Positions 8,680 to 15,571 of a DNA stretch of 39,398 nt are shown here, piece by piece. The DNA comes from STD2-102 sp964414205 (GTDB lineage Bacteria; Bacillota; Clostridia; Christensenellales; CAG-917). The DNA lies in the NCBI GenBank assembly GCA_964414205.1, contig CAYPVP010000007.1:1-39398 (forward strand). The letters run 5' to 3'. The translations under genes and the position numbers were made by a program. How positions within the stretch are numbered: position 1 is the stretch's first letter; every line of letters begins with the position of its first letter. The notes under the pieces were generated by a model. It had not been told where the DNA came from. It did no database searches and worked only from the letters and a program-made list of their open reading frames with translations.

Positions 8680-9507
8680 ATGGCAATTTTTGACATTGAA
8701 TTGGTTGGAAAAGTTGGGTCAATGGCACTCATAAATCGTGAAAATCAAGACCTTGACTACAACATCATCGCAAGACTTTCTCGAGAACTGAAACCTGGCT
8801 ATATTTGGGTGACGTCAGGTGCAACAGAAATTGGTAGGCTTGACTATATCAAACGAAACGGAACTGAACTTGTTGGCGACGATGAACACAACAAAACGGA
8901 CTATTCTTCACAAGGACAATCAATTTTGATGCAAACCTATCGACAATTTGTTGACAGTCGATTCAGTGTTCGCCAAATTTTGGTTGAGCATCAACATTTC
9001 AACGATGAAGAAAAGCGCAAACACCTTTTTGGACTTTTGACAAGATGCCCAAAACAAAACGCAATTCCAATTGTAAACTACAACGATGCAGTTTCATATG
9101 AAGAAAACCGAAAAATGGAAGTTCAAAGATACCGTGAAAAAAGAGGAAAAGCAGTTGAATGTGTTGACAATGACGAAACAGCAAGTCAAATTGCATGTCT
9201 TGTAAAATGCAAAACATTGCTGATTTTGTCTTCTACTGATGGAATCTACAATGATGTCACTGACAAAAGCAGTTTGATTAGCAATGTTTCTGGAAAGGAT
9301 GTGTATGAACTTTTAGACAATGTTCACGAATTGCAAAACCACTGCAACGGAGCATCACGAAAAGGTGCAAACGGAGCAAAAGCAAAACTTGAATTCATCA
9401 AAGAACCATTGAAAAATGGAACAGAAGTCATCATTGCAAACAGCAAATATAAAATCAGCGATATTTTGTCAGGAAAATCTCCTTCAACAAAATTTGGACT
9501 GAACTAA
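8680..9507 (+). CDS. Amino-acid-kinase-fold protein, divergent glutamate 5-kinase homologue
   Basis: 275-aa protein of the amino acid kinase (carbamate kinase-like) fold. What can be seen follows the order of glutamate 5-kinase: GKVGS (K11-S14, phosphate site), VTSGATEIG (44-52, like VSSGA-x-x-x-G of ProB), SSQGQSILMQTY, IPIVNYNDAVS (like IPIINENDTV), CVDNDETAS (like GDND-x-L), LILSSTDGIYND (like LLSDIDGLY). The ATP-site segment that in ProB reads GTGGM-x-TKL is replaced by GASRKGANGAKAKL. There is no C-terminal PUA domain and no proA neighbour. I recall close relatives being auto-annotated as uridylate kinase or glutamate 5-kinase; neither is established here, and the substrate is unknown. 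It has its own promoter and terminator; ATG 8680 follows AAAGGA by about 8 bases. Confidence 0.8.
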   Translation: MAIFDIELVGKVGSMALINRENQDLDYNIIARLSRELKPGYIWVTSGATEIGRLDYIKRNGTELVGDDEHNKTDYSSQGQSILMQTYRQFVDSRFSVRQILVEHQHFNDEEKRKHLFGLLTRCPKQNAIPIVNYNDAVSYEENRKMEVQRYREKRGKAVECVDNDETASQIACLVKCKTLLILSSTDGIYNDVTDKSSLISNVSGKDVYELLDNVHELQNHCNGASRKGANGAKAKLEFIKEPLKNGTEVIIANSKYKISDILSGKSPSTKFGLN

Positions 9508-9524
9508 TAAAAATAGTGATAAAC

Positions 9525-9560
9525 AAAAAAAACATATTCGATTTGAATATGTTTTTTTTT
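9525..9560. terminator. Bidirectional intrinsic terminator
   Basis: Stem CATATTC (9533-9539) / GAATATG (9545-9551), loop GATTT. Eight A on the left and nine T on the right extend the pairing. It serves the plus-strand kinase-like gene and the convergent minus-strand MBL gene. Confidence 0.9.
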
Positions 9561-9604
9561 GAATTAAAATTTAGTTTTTATAAAAAGTGAATATCATTCA
9601 AGCG

Positions 9605-10732
9605 CTATGCAACCTGCTTTTGTGGAACAAATGAAATCTCTTTGTTGATTGAACAAACAATGTTTCCATTCAAATCCGTTCTAAAAACTTGCATGTTTCT
9701 GTCTGCAAAGCGTTGCAAAGTTTCTGCTCTTGGGTGGTCAAAATCATTTCCTTCATTGTTGGCGCTGATGACTGCATATTCACATTTTACAAAATCAAGA
9801 AAACTTGAAATTGAAGATGTGTCACTTCCATGATGTGCAACCTTCAAAACATCACAATCAATTTCATTCACGCCATTTGCTTTAAAATTGTTTACTAATC
9901 TTGTTTCATTTTCGGTGTTTGAATCACCTGTAAACACCACCTTTTTGTTGTTGTATTCCAAAATTCCAATCGGTGAAATTGAATTTTTTTCCTCGGCATT
10001 TTTCAATGTGTTGGACGCCCATTCTTCTTGGGTTGGGCAATAGAATGTGATTCGATAGTTTGCAGTTTCAATTTTCAATGTGCCAACATTCAAAAAAATG
10101 TTTGCATCAACTTCAAGCAAAGCCTTGTTGAAAAATGTTGTGTAAACCACGGTGTCAATGGTGTTTGGATCAGAAAACATGTCGAGTTTTTCTTTTGGCA
10201 AATTTTCATCGGGATTTTTTGCACGAATGTTTGGCATGTAGATGTTGTCAACATCATAGGAATCAAGAATGTTGTCCAGGTAGTAGCAATGGTCAGAATC
10301 TCCATGAGTTAGCATCAAATAGTCAATTTGTCCATCACCAATTCTTTGACTCAAATAGTTCAAAACACTTGTTTGATATTTTCCATAGTTTCTGCAATTT
10401 CCAGCATCAATCAGCATTTCTTTGCCATCAGGCAACATGATAAAAATGCAATCACCTTGTCCAACATCAATAAAATGCACTTGCAATTCATTCTCGCCAG
10501 GTTTTAATGCACCATCATTGTTGTTTTTGTTTGGAACAAAGGCAGATTGAATCCACTCAACCCCTGCCCAAAAAGTTTTTGGACTTGCAAAATACAAAAT
10601 TCCAACAGAAACAGCCATAACCAACAAAAGTGAAACAACAACAATGAAGAAATTTTTGGTCGGATTGATTTTAACTTTTACTTTTCCATTTTTGCTGACA
10701 TCAACATCAACGGTTTTTTTCTTTTTAGCCAT
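9605..10732 (-). CDS. Membrane-anchored ComEC-like metallo-beta-lactamase-fold hydrolase
   Basis: 375-aa protein with a Lys-rich cytosolic N terminus, one transmembrane helix at about residues 30-52, and an extracellular MBL-fold domain like the C-terminal domain of ComEC/Rec2. Seen: VHFIDVGQGDCIFI, the metal-binding signature THGDSDH (about 141-147), FTGDSNTENE, and VAHHGSDTS near 300, which is the ComEC-type H-H-G-S motif. Stand-alone secreted or anchored relatives are common in Bacillota and are presumed phosphodiesterases or nucleases acting on extracellular DNA; the substrate is inferred only. No ComEC channel (competence) domain is present. ATG 10732 was chosen because a promoter at 10779-10806 would start transcription about 40 bases upstream; a longer ORF extends beyond that promoter. 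The ribosome-binding site is weak (GGTG). Confidence 0.85.
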   Translation of the reverse strand: MAKKKKTVDVDVSKNGKVKVKINPTKNFFIVVVSLLLVMAVSVGILYFASPKTFWAGVEWIQSAFVPNKNNNDGALKPGENELQVHFIDVGQGDCIFIMLPDGKEMLIDAGNCRNYGKYQTSVLNYLSQRIGDGQIDYLMLTHGDSDHCYYLDNILDSYDVDNIYMPNIRAKNPDENLPKEKLDMFSDPNTIDTVVYTTFFNKALLEVDANIFLNVGTLKIETANYRITFYCPTQEEWASNTLKNAEEKNSISPIGILEYNNKKVVFTGDSNTENETRLVNNFKANGVNEIDCDVLKVAHHGSDTSSISSFLDFVKCEYAVISANNEGNDFDHPRAETLQRFADRNMQVFRTDLNGNIVCSINKEISFVPQKQVA

Positions 10733-10778
10733 GCTACACCATATGTCATAAAAATTATTTTTTCCACTTATCATTTGA

Positions 10779-10806
10779 ATTCTATCATACAACAGACGCA
10801 TTTCAA
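10779..10806 (-). promoter_or_regulatory. Promoter of the ComEC-like gene
   Basis: Minus strand: -35 TTGAAA (10806-10801), 16-base spacer, -10 TAGAAT (10784-10779). The position supports the downstream ATG at 10732. Confidence 0.6.
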
Positions 10807-10918
10807 AACAAAAAACGAATTTTAGAATTCTTTTTGTTTGATTCAACGCAATTCAATCGTAACATTTTTGACACAGCAAATGCTCATCTATCAAATATTT
10901 TGCTATTTTGCTAAATAT

Positions 10919-10990
10919 AAAAGCCACAGACAGGAGCATACTTTTGTATGTGACTGTTTGTGGCTTTAAAAACCGTTGTAAGGTCGCAAA
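10919..10990 (-). repeat. Hairpin repeat element, copy 1
   Basis: About 70 bp, more than 90% identical by eye to copy 2 at 11042-11113. Read on the minus strand it forms a long interrupted hairpin: AAGCCACA/TGTGGCTT (8 bp), one mismatch, ACAG/CTGT (4 bp), a 3-nt internal loop, CATAC/GTATG (5 bp), loop AAAA. It is preceded by the conserved flank CGACCTTACAACGG. A short GCAAATGCTC direct repeat (10876 and 10986) also accompanies the units. Small ORFs that can be read across it are artefacts of the repeat. Confidence 0.85.
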
Positions 10991-11041
10991 TGCTCTACAC
11001 TCAGCAAAAGTTGATATTTTGATGAGATTGCAATGGTTTGA

Positions 11042-11113
11042 AAAAGCCACAGACAGGAGCATACTTTTTATATGTGACTGTTTGTGGCTTCAAAAACCGT
11101 TGTAAGGTCGCAA
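11042..11113 (-). repeat. Hairpin repeat element, copy 2 (possible MFS-gene terminator)
   Basis: Second copy, 123 bases from the first. One stem position changes from C-G type pairing (CATAC/GTATG) to a U-G wobble (CATAT/GTATG), so the fold is kept. On the minus strand the stem is followed by TTTTTC and lies just downstream of the MFS stop, so it could act as the terminator of that gene. The type of element (REP-like palindrome, MITE remnant or structured RNA) cannot be told from one window. Confidence 0.85.
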
Positions 11114-11124
11114 AATAGCAACTT

Positions 11125-13182
11125 TTAGTCTGGGGAATCCATAGAATCTAGCATCAACTGTTTATGTTCCTCTTTTGACATTTTCTTTCCTTTCGGAATT
11201 TTCATACCATCACCATAGCGAACAAAAATCATCAAAATGAGAGCAATGAAAACGCAAATGGCTGACCACAAGAACAAAAATTTGTTTCCACCAGCATCCA
11301 TGATTGCACCTGCAATGAATGGAGCAATGGCTTGGGCAGACATTGTCGCCATGTAATATACACCTGTAAATTTTCCGACATCGCTGGCTTTTGAAATTTC
11401 CAAAACCATTGGCAAGGTGTTGACATTGATGATGACAAGACCGAAGAAGCCCACCATATAGAAGAGTGCAAACAGCGCAGCCTTTCCAGCATCAACACTG
11501 ACACTTGAAATGATTGGCAAGAAAATCAAAAGCAAAGAAGCAGTGGCAATTCCAAAGCCAATCAAAATTGTTTTTCTTCGTCCAAGTTTTGCAGCCATAT
11601 AGCCAACAGGAATGAATGCGATTGCACTGAATGCCATGCTTACACCTGAAACAATTGATGCAATTCCAGCAGACAAGTTCAATTCTTTGACAATGTAGAT
11701 TGAAAGGTTTGATGAAACAGCGTTCCAGCCCATAAACCACATAAAGATTGAAGCAAGCATCAAAATCAAACTGATTTTCTTTGATTTTTCAACTTTCAAA
11801 CGCTTCTCTTCAAAACTTAGATGAGCATATTTGGCATTGAACCTCGCTTCCATTCTTTCAGCAATCGACAAATGTTTTTTCTTTTGTGGAATTTCAGAAT
11901 CGACAATCAACTCCTCTTTTTCAGCATTCAAAGTTTCAATGCTTTGTTCAAGATTTTCAATGTCGGCCTTTTCTTCATCTTCATCTGTAATTCCATATTC
12001 TTCACAAATATCATTACACTTTTTGACAAGTTTTTTCTCTTTGACAAGGCACAAGAACAAAATGAGAAGCAAAAGCATTGCCCCAGCAACAGCACCAAAA
12101 ATGATGATGTAGTTTTTCAAACTGTTTTGGAACAAAACCACGGTGTAAATCAAAAATGCGATTGCTCCACCAACTCCACCCATAAGATTTATCATGGCAT
12201 TTGCTTGTGAACGCAAAGGTTTTGGAGTGACATCAGGCATCAAAGCAACAGCAGGTGAACGGAAAGTTGCCATTGCAAGCAACACAAACAACAAGACCAC
12301 CATATAAATTGATATGCTTGTTATCCCTGCTTTTGATGCAAATGCACTTTCTTCCACTTTTTCACTAATGAAAGTGTTCATTCCAGATGCGACATATTTT
12401 TTGTAGTCAGCATTGCCATTTGCAACATTTTCAACAGTTTTGCCTGTTGCAGAGTCTATGATTGTGGATAGTTCAACTTTTTCAGAGGCAGTGTCAATTT
12501 TTCCATCGTTGTTCAAATCATAAAAATAAGTTTTTCCACCAATTCCAAGAAAACCTGATTTGACTTCCAAACGGCTATCATGTCGCATTGCCACAAAACT
12601 TTCTTTTGAAATTTTGTTGTTTGCAATGACAAGTTTGTCACAATATTTGGTGTCGCCGTTCTCTCCCCAAAACATGTTCAATGTTTCATTCATAAAAGTG
12701 TCATCGTTGAGTTGTGCTGTGATGTCAGCACGAATGATTTCACTTCGTTCCAATTGTTTTTGTGATGAGATTGGCACAAAAATCATCAACAACACTGCAA
12801 TCAGCGTTCCAATGACAATGTATGGTGTTCGGCGTCCATATTTTTGTGTCAATTTGCCATTTGATTTGTCTGAAAGTTTTCCAAACAATGGCAACATAAA
12901 CAGTGAAAGCAAGTTGTCAAGCCCCATGATTAGACCACGAGTCATGTTTGACAGACCATATGCTTTTTCAAGCAAAAGTGGAACAACAAAGTCATATGCT
13001 GTCCAAAAAACCATGATGATTGCAAATGCAAGACCAACTTTGATGGTTTGTGGATAGTCTAGTCGCAGGCCCTTTCCCTTTTTCTTTGTGCCAGCGACCA
13101 AATTTTCTCCATCTTGAACAATGTCTTCTGAATTTTGAATTTCAGCAACAGAGTCAAGAATGTCGTTTTTGTCCTTCTTCAT
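11125..13182 (-). CDS. Large MFS transporter, probable sugar/glucoside carrier
   Basis: 685-aa major facilitator with 12 predicted helices in two halves. The loop after helix 2 contains GKLSDKSNGK...YGRRTPYI, the R-R-T-P-Y form seen in GPH/SLC45-like sugar carriers. Two insertions make it longer than usual. One is an extracytoplasmic segment at about residues 148-275 holding an EF-hand-like calcium-loop sequence, DLNNDGKID, near 222-230. The other is a charged, probably coiled-coil cytosolic loop at about 385-465 between helices 6 and 7. The N terminus (1-40) is acidic and cytosolic. ATG 13182 has AGGAG six bases upstream. It lies next to the alpha-glucan genes, so maltodextrin or another oligosaccharide is a reasonable but unproven substrate. 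Confidence 0.82.
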   Translation of the reverse strand: MKKDKNDILDSVAEIQNSEDIVQDGENLVAGTKKKGKGLRLDYPQTIKVGLAFAIIMVFWTAYDFVVPLLLEKAYGLSNMTRGLIMGLDNLLSLFMLPLFGKLSDKSNGKLTQKYGRRTPYIVIGTLIAVLLMIFVPISSQKQLERSEIIRADITAQLNDDTFMNETLNMFWGENGDTKYCDKLVIANNKISKESFVAMRHDSRLEVKSGFLGIGGKTYFYDLNNDGKIDTASEKVELSTIIDSATGKTVENVANGNADYKKYVASGMNTFISEKVEESAFASKAGITSISIYMVVLLFVLLAMATFRSPAVALMPDVTPKPLRSQANAMINLMGGVGGAIAFLIYTVVLFQNSLKNYIIIFGAVAGAMLLLLILFLCLVKEKKLVKKCNDICEEYGITDEDEEKADIENLEQSIETLNAEKEELIVDSEIPQKKKHLSIAERMEARFNAKYAHLSFEEKRLKVEKSKKISLILMLASIFMWFMGWNAVSSNLSIYIVKELNLSAGIASIVSGVSMAFSAIAFIPVGYMAAKLGRRKTILIGFGIATASLLLIFLPIISSVSVDAGKAALFALFYMVGFFGLVIINVNTLPMVLEISKASDVGKFTGVYYMATMSAQAIAPFIAGAIMDAGGNKFLFLWSAICVFIALILMIFVRYGDGMKIPKGKKMSKEEHKQLMLDSMDSPD

Positions 13183-13209
13183 AATTTCTCCTAATTCAAT
13201 AATACATCA

Positions 13210-13238
13210 ATTATAAACTAGAACATCGCCAATGTAAA
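13210..13238 (-). promoter_or_regulatory. Sigma-A promoter of the MFS gene
   Basis: Minus strand: -35 TTTACA (13238-13233), 17-base spacer, -10 TATAAT (13215-13210). Transcription would start near 13203, about 20 bases before the ATG. Confidence 0.82.
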
Positions 13239-13252
13239 TAGTCAAAATGATG

Positions 13253-13282
13253 AAAAAAAAATGCTTTGCAAATTGCATAGCA
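13253..13282 (-). terminator. Intrinsic terminator upstream of the MFS promoter
   Basis: Minus-strand stem TGCTATGCA (13282-13274) / TGCAAAGCA (13270-13262), 3-base loop, one mismatch, followed by nine T. It would end transcripts coming from the GH13 gene, separating it from the MFS gene. Confidence 0.7.
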
Positions 13283-13594
13283 CTTTCATTTCAAAAATTT
13301 TGTCTTCACAGCAAATTAAAATCAAAAATTTGCACTTCCATTTCTTTCAAAGCCAATATGTCCACAAACATTTTTGATTACGCTTTTTTGTATTGATGTT
13401 TGCATTATGGTTTATATTTTGGTTTGATTGAAACATTTGCCAAGATATGCCAAGTTTTTTATGTTCAACATAAGCAAAAGACTACATTTTTTTGAATATT
13501 ATTTTTTGTTTTTCAATATGATTATATTTATAATTTTGAATAGGGTTGCAGTTTAGAACATATTGTCCAATCTCATCAAATCTACGCCATGGTT
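13283..13594. other. AT-rich intergenic stretch without a recognised gene
   Basis: 312 bases between the GH13 stop and the terminator before the MFS promoter. Very AT-rich, with poly-T runs. I see no ORF with a ribosome-binding site, no repeat and no clear hairpin. It is probably the 3' untranslated region of the GH13 mRNA. Confidence 0.6.
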
Positions 13595-15406
13595 TCAAGA
13601 TTTCAAAATCAAAAATGAAAATGGTTTCAGCACAATTTTGCCAGCATTTACCATTTGCTCATTCCACAGTTCTCCACATTCTTCATCAACCATAAATTCT
13701 TTGTCAACCATGTCATTGTTAAGAACCAATGTTATTTTTTCATTATCTTTTTTTCTTGTCATGACAAGCAAATCATTTCTTTTGTCAAACAAAACTGTTC
13801 CTTTCAAAATGTTTGATTGCCTAACATGAATTGTGCCAAGTTTTTCAAAAAAACTCAACAATTCTTTGTCTTCATTTCCCCAAGGATAGGTTTTTCTGTT
13901 GATAGGGTCTTCAAAACCATAAACCCCAGCCTCATCGCCATAGTATAAACATGGAATTCCTGGCAACAAAAATTGAATCACTGATGCAAGTTTAAATCGA
14001 CATTTTGCCTTTTCATAGTCATCACTTGGAATTTGAAATTCTGCTCGCTGTCTTTTGGTTGGAGGCGCTTCACATTCTGAAAGTCTAGAAATTGCTCTGA
14101 CAGTGTCATGTGAAGAAAGCATATTCAACAAGCAATCAAGCGACTGCTTTGGATAGTTTTGACAAATTGAAGAAATTTGTTTTTTAAAATTTAAAACATT
14201 TTTGTCAACAACAAAGTTCAAAATTGCCTCTTTGAAAGGATAGTTTGTCACTCCATCGAGTTGGTCACCAAAAAAGTATGGTCGCCATTCATCATAACTC
14301 ACCTTTAAAGAAGCATCTTCCCAAACTTCTCCAAGCACCAAACAATTTTCATCTTCTTCTTTCACGGCTGTGCGAATTTCGTTGACAAAATCAATTGGGA
14401 GTTCATCAACAACATCAAGTCGCCAACCTTTTGCACCTCTCCTAATCCAAGTTTTCAAAACGCCATTGTCCCCAAAAACCATTTTTCGATAGTCTTTGTT
14501 TTGCTTGTTCACAGTTGGCACAACGGTTGATCCCCACCAACAGTCATATTTGTTTGGAAATTCATTGAAAAAGAACCAATCATAATATGGTGAATTTTTG
14601 CTTTGGTATGCACCCAAAGAATTGTAGTTTCCACGTTTGTTGAAATAGATTGAGTCGCTTCCAGTATGATTGAAAACCCCATCAAGCATAATTTCCATTC
14701 CACGCTTTTCTGCTTCTTTGACAAGCATTTCAAACTGCTCATTTGTTCCAAACAAATCATCAACTTTGAAATAGTCCCCTGTGTCATATCTATGGTTTGA
14801 AAATGATTCAAAAATAGGACTCAAATAGATTATCTTTGTTCCCAAACTTTGAATGTAGTCGAGTTTTGAAATTATTCCAGCGATATTTCCACCAAAAAAA
14901 TCGTTTGCCCAATAGTCTTCACCATCATTTGCAACAACTGGCAATTCATTCCAATTTTGATGTAGCCAACCTTCTTTCAAAAAAGGTCGTTCTTCACCTT
15001 TGCAAAATCTGTCGGCAAAAATGTGATAGATTATGCCACCTTTTGCCCACTCTGGCGTTTTGTAGTCATGCTTTATCACAGTCAACTGCCATTCAGGAAG
15101 CCAATCGCCATTGATTGCAGTTCCATCTTCCGATTGCCCAAAAAACACAATTCCATTTGCGAACTCGCCTTCAAAACGATAGTGCCAAATGCCCCATTCT
15201 TCAACAGTAAATTTTGCAACAAAAATCATTTTGTTGTCATTTGTCTTTTCATATGGCATTTCAATTCGTTTTGAAATTTCATCTTTTCTCAAAACAATAA
15301 ACATTTTTTCAATGTTAAACTTGCAATCAACCGAAAATCGCATGATTGTTTCTTTTTTTGCGACACTCGCGCCATATGGAATTTTGTCTATCAGTGGATT
15401 ATACAT
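13595..15406 (-). CDS. GH13 alpha-glucan hydrolase, neopullulanase/cyclomaltodextrinase type
   Basis: 603-aa cytosolic enzyme (no signal peptide) that hydrolyses alpha-1,4 and perhaps alpha-1,6 bonds in maltodextrins. An N-terminal beta-sandwich domain (about 1-120) precedes the TIM barrel, which opens with GGIIYHIFADRFCKG. Conserved regions: DGVFNHTG (about 242), GWRLDVVDE with nucleophile Asp near 330, LVLGEVWED with acid/base Glu near 359, and SSHDTVR with the transition-state Asp near 432. The YGDEAGVYGFEDP...R loop and C-terminal beta domain follow. ATG 15406 is chosen; a TTG six bases earlier is possible and neither has a good Shine-Dalgarno sequence. The gene follows the glycogen operon in the same direction but beyond a terminator, so it is a separate or read-through unit. 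Exact specificity is not readable. Confidence 0.88.
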   Translation of the reverse strand: MYNPLIDKIPYGASVAKKETIMRFSVDCKFNIEKMFIVLRKDEISKRIEMPYEKTNDNKMIFVAKFTVEEWGIWHYRFEGEFANGIVFFGQSEDGTAINGDWLPEWQLTVIKHDYKTPEWAKGGIIYHIFADRFCKGEERPFLKEGWLHQNWNELPVVANDGEDYWANDFFGGNIAGIISKLDYIQSLGTKIIYLSPIFESFSNHRYDTGDYFKVDDLFGTNEQFEMLVKEAEKRGMEIMLDGVFNHTGSDSIYFNKRGNYNSLGAYQSKNSPYYDWFFFNEFPNKYDCWWGSTVVPTVNKQNKDYRKMVFGDNGVLKTWIRRGAKGWRLDVVDELPIDFVNEIRTAVKEEDENCLVLGEVWEDASLKVSYDEWRPYFFGDQLDGVTNYPFKEAILNFVVDKNVLNFKKQISSICQNYPKQSLDCLLNMLSSHDTVRAISRLSECEAPPTKRQRAEFQIPSDDYEKAKCRFKLASVIQFLLPGIPCLYYGDEAGVYGFEDPINRKTYPWGNEDKELLSFFEKLGTIHVRQSNILKGTVLFDKRNDLLVMTRKKDNEKITLVLNNDMVDKEFMVDEECGELWNEQMVNAGKIVLKPFSFLILKS

Positions 15407-15514
15407 TTTCAACCAAGTTGAACAGAATCAACTACCCTTATATTTTCTTTTCCCCTATTTCAAATTTCCATTCAAAATACAATTTGAAAAGAAGCAAAAA
15501 TTTTTGCATTTTTG

Positions 15515-15550
15515 AAAAAAAGTTGGAGAAATTTTTGTTTCCCCAACTTT
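15515..15550 (-). terminator. Intrinsic terminator after glgP
   Basis: Minus-strand stem AAAGTTGG (15550-15543) / CCAACTTT (15526-15519) with a G-rich/C extension and about 12-base loop, followed by a run of T. It closes the glgBCDAP operon. Confidence 0.8.
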
Positions 15551-15571
15551 ATTTCTCTTTTCAAAATTTAA

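Noticed and set aside
9605..10732. ComEC competence channel
   Set aside because: Only one membrane helix and the MBL domain are present; the multi-helix competence domain is absent.
10853..11105. Small ORFs across the hairpin repeats on both strands
   Set aside because: Their peptides simply repeat because the DNA repeats; no ribosome-binding sites and no independent support.
12560..13057. 165-codon open frame antisense to the MFS gene
   Set aside because: No ribosome-binding site, and the composition mirrors the real gene on the other strand.
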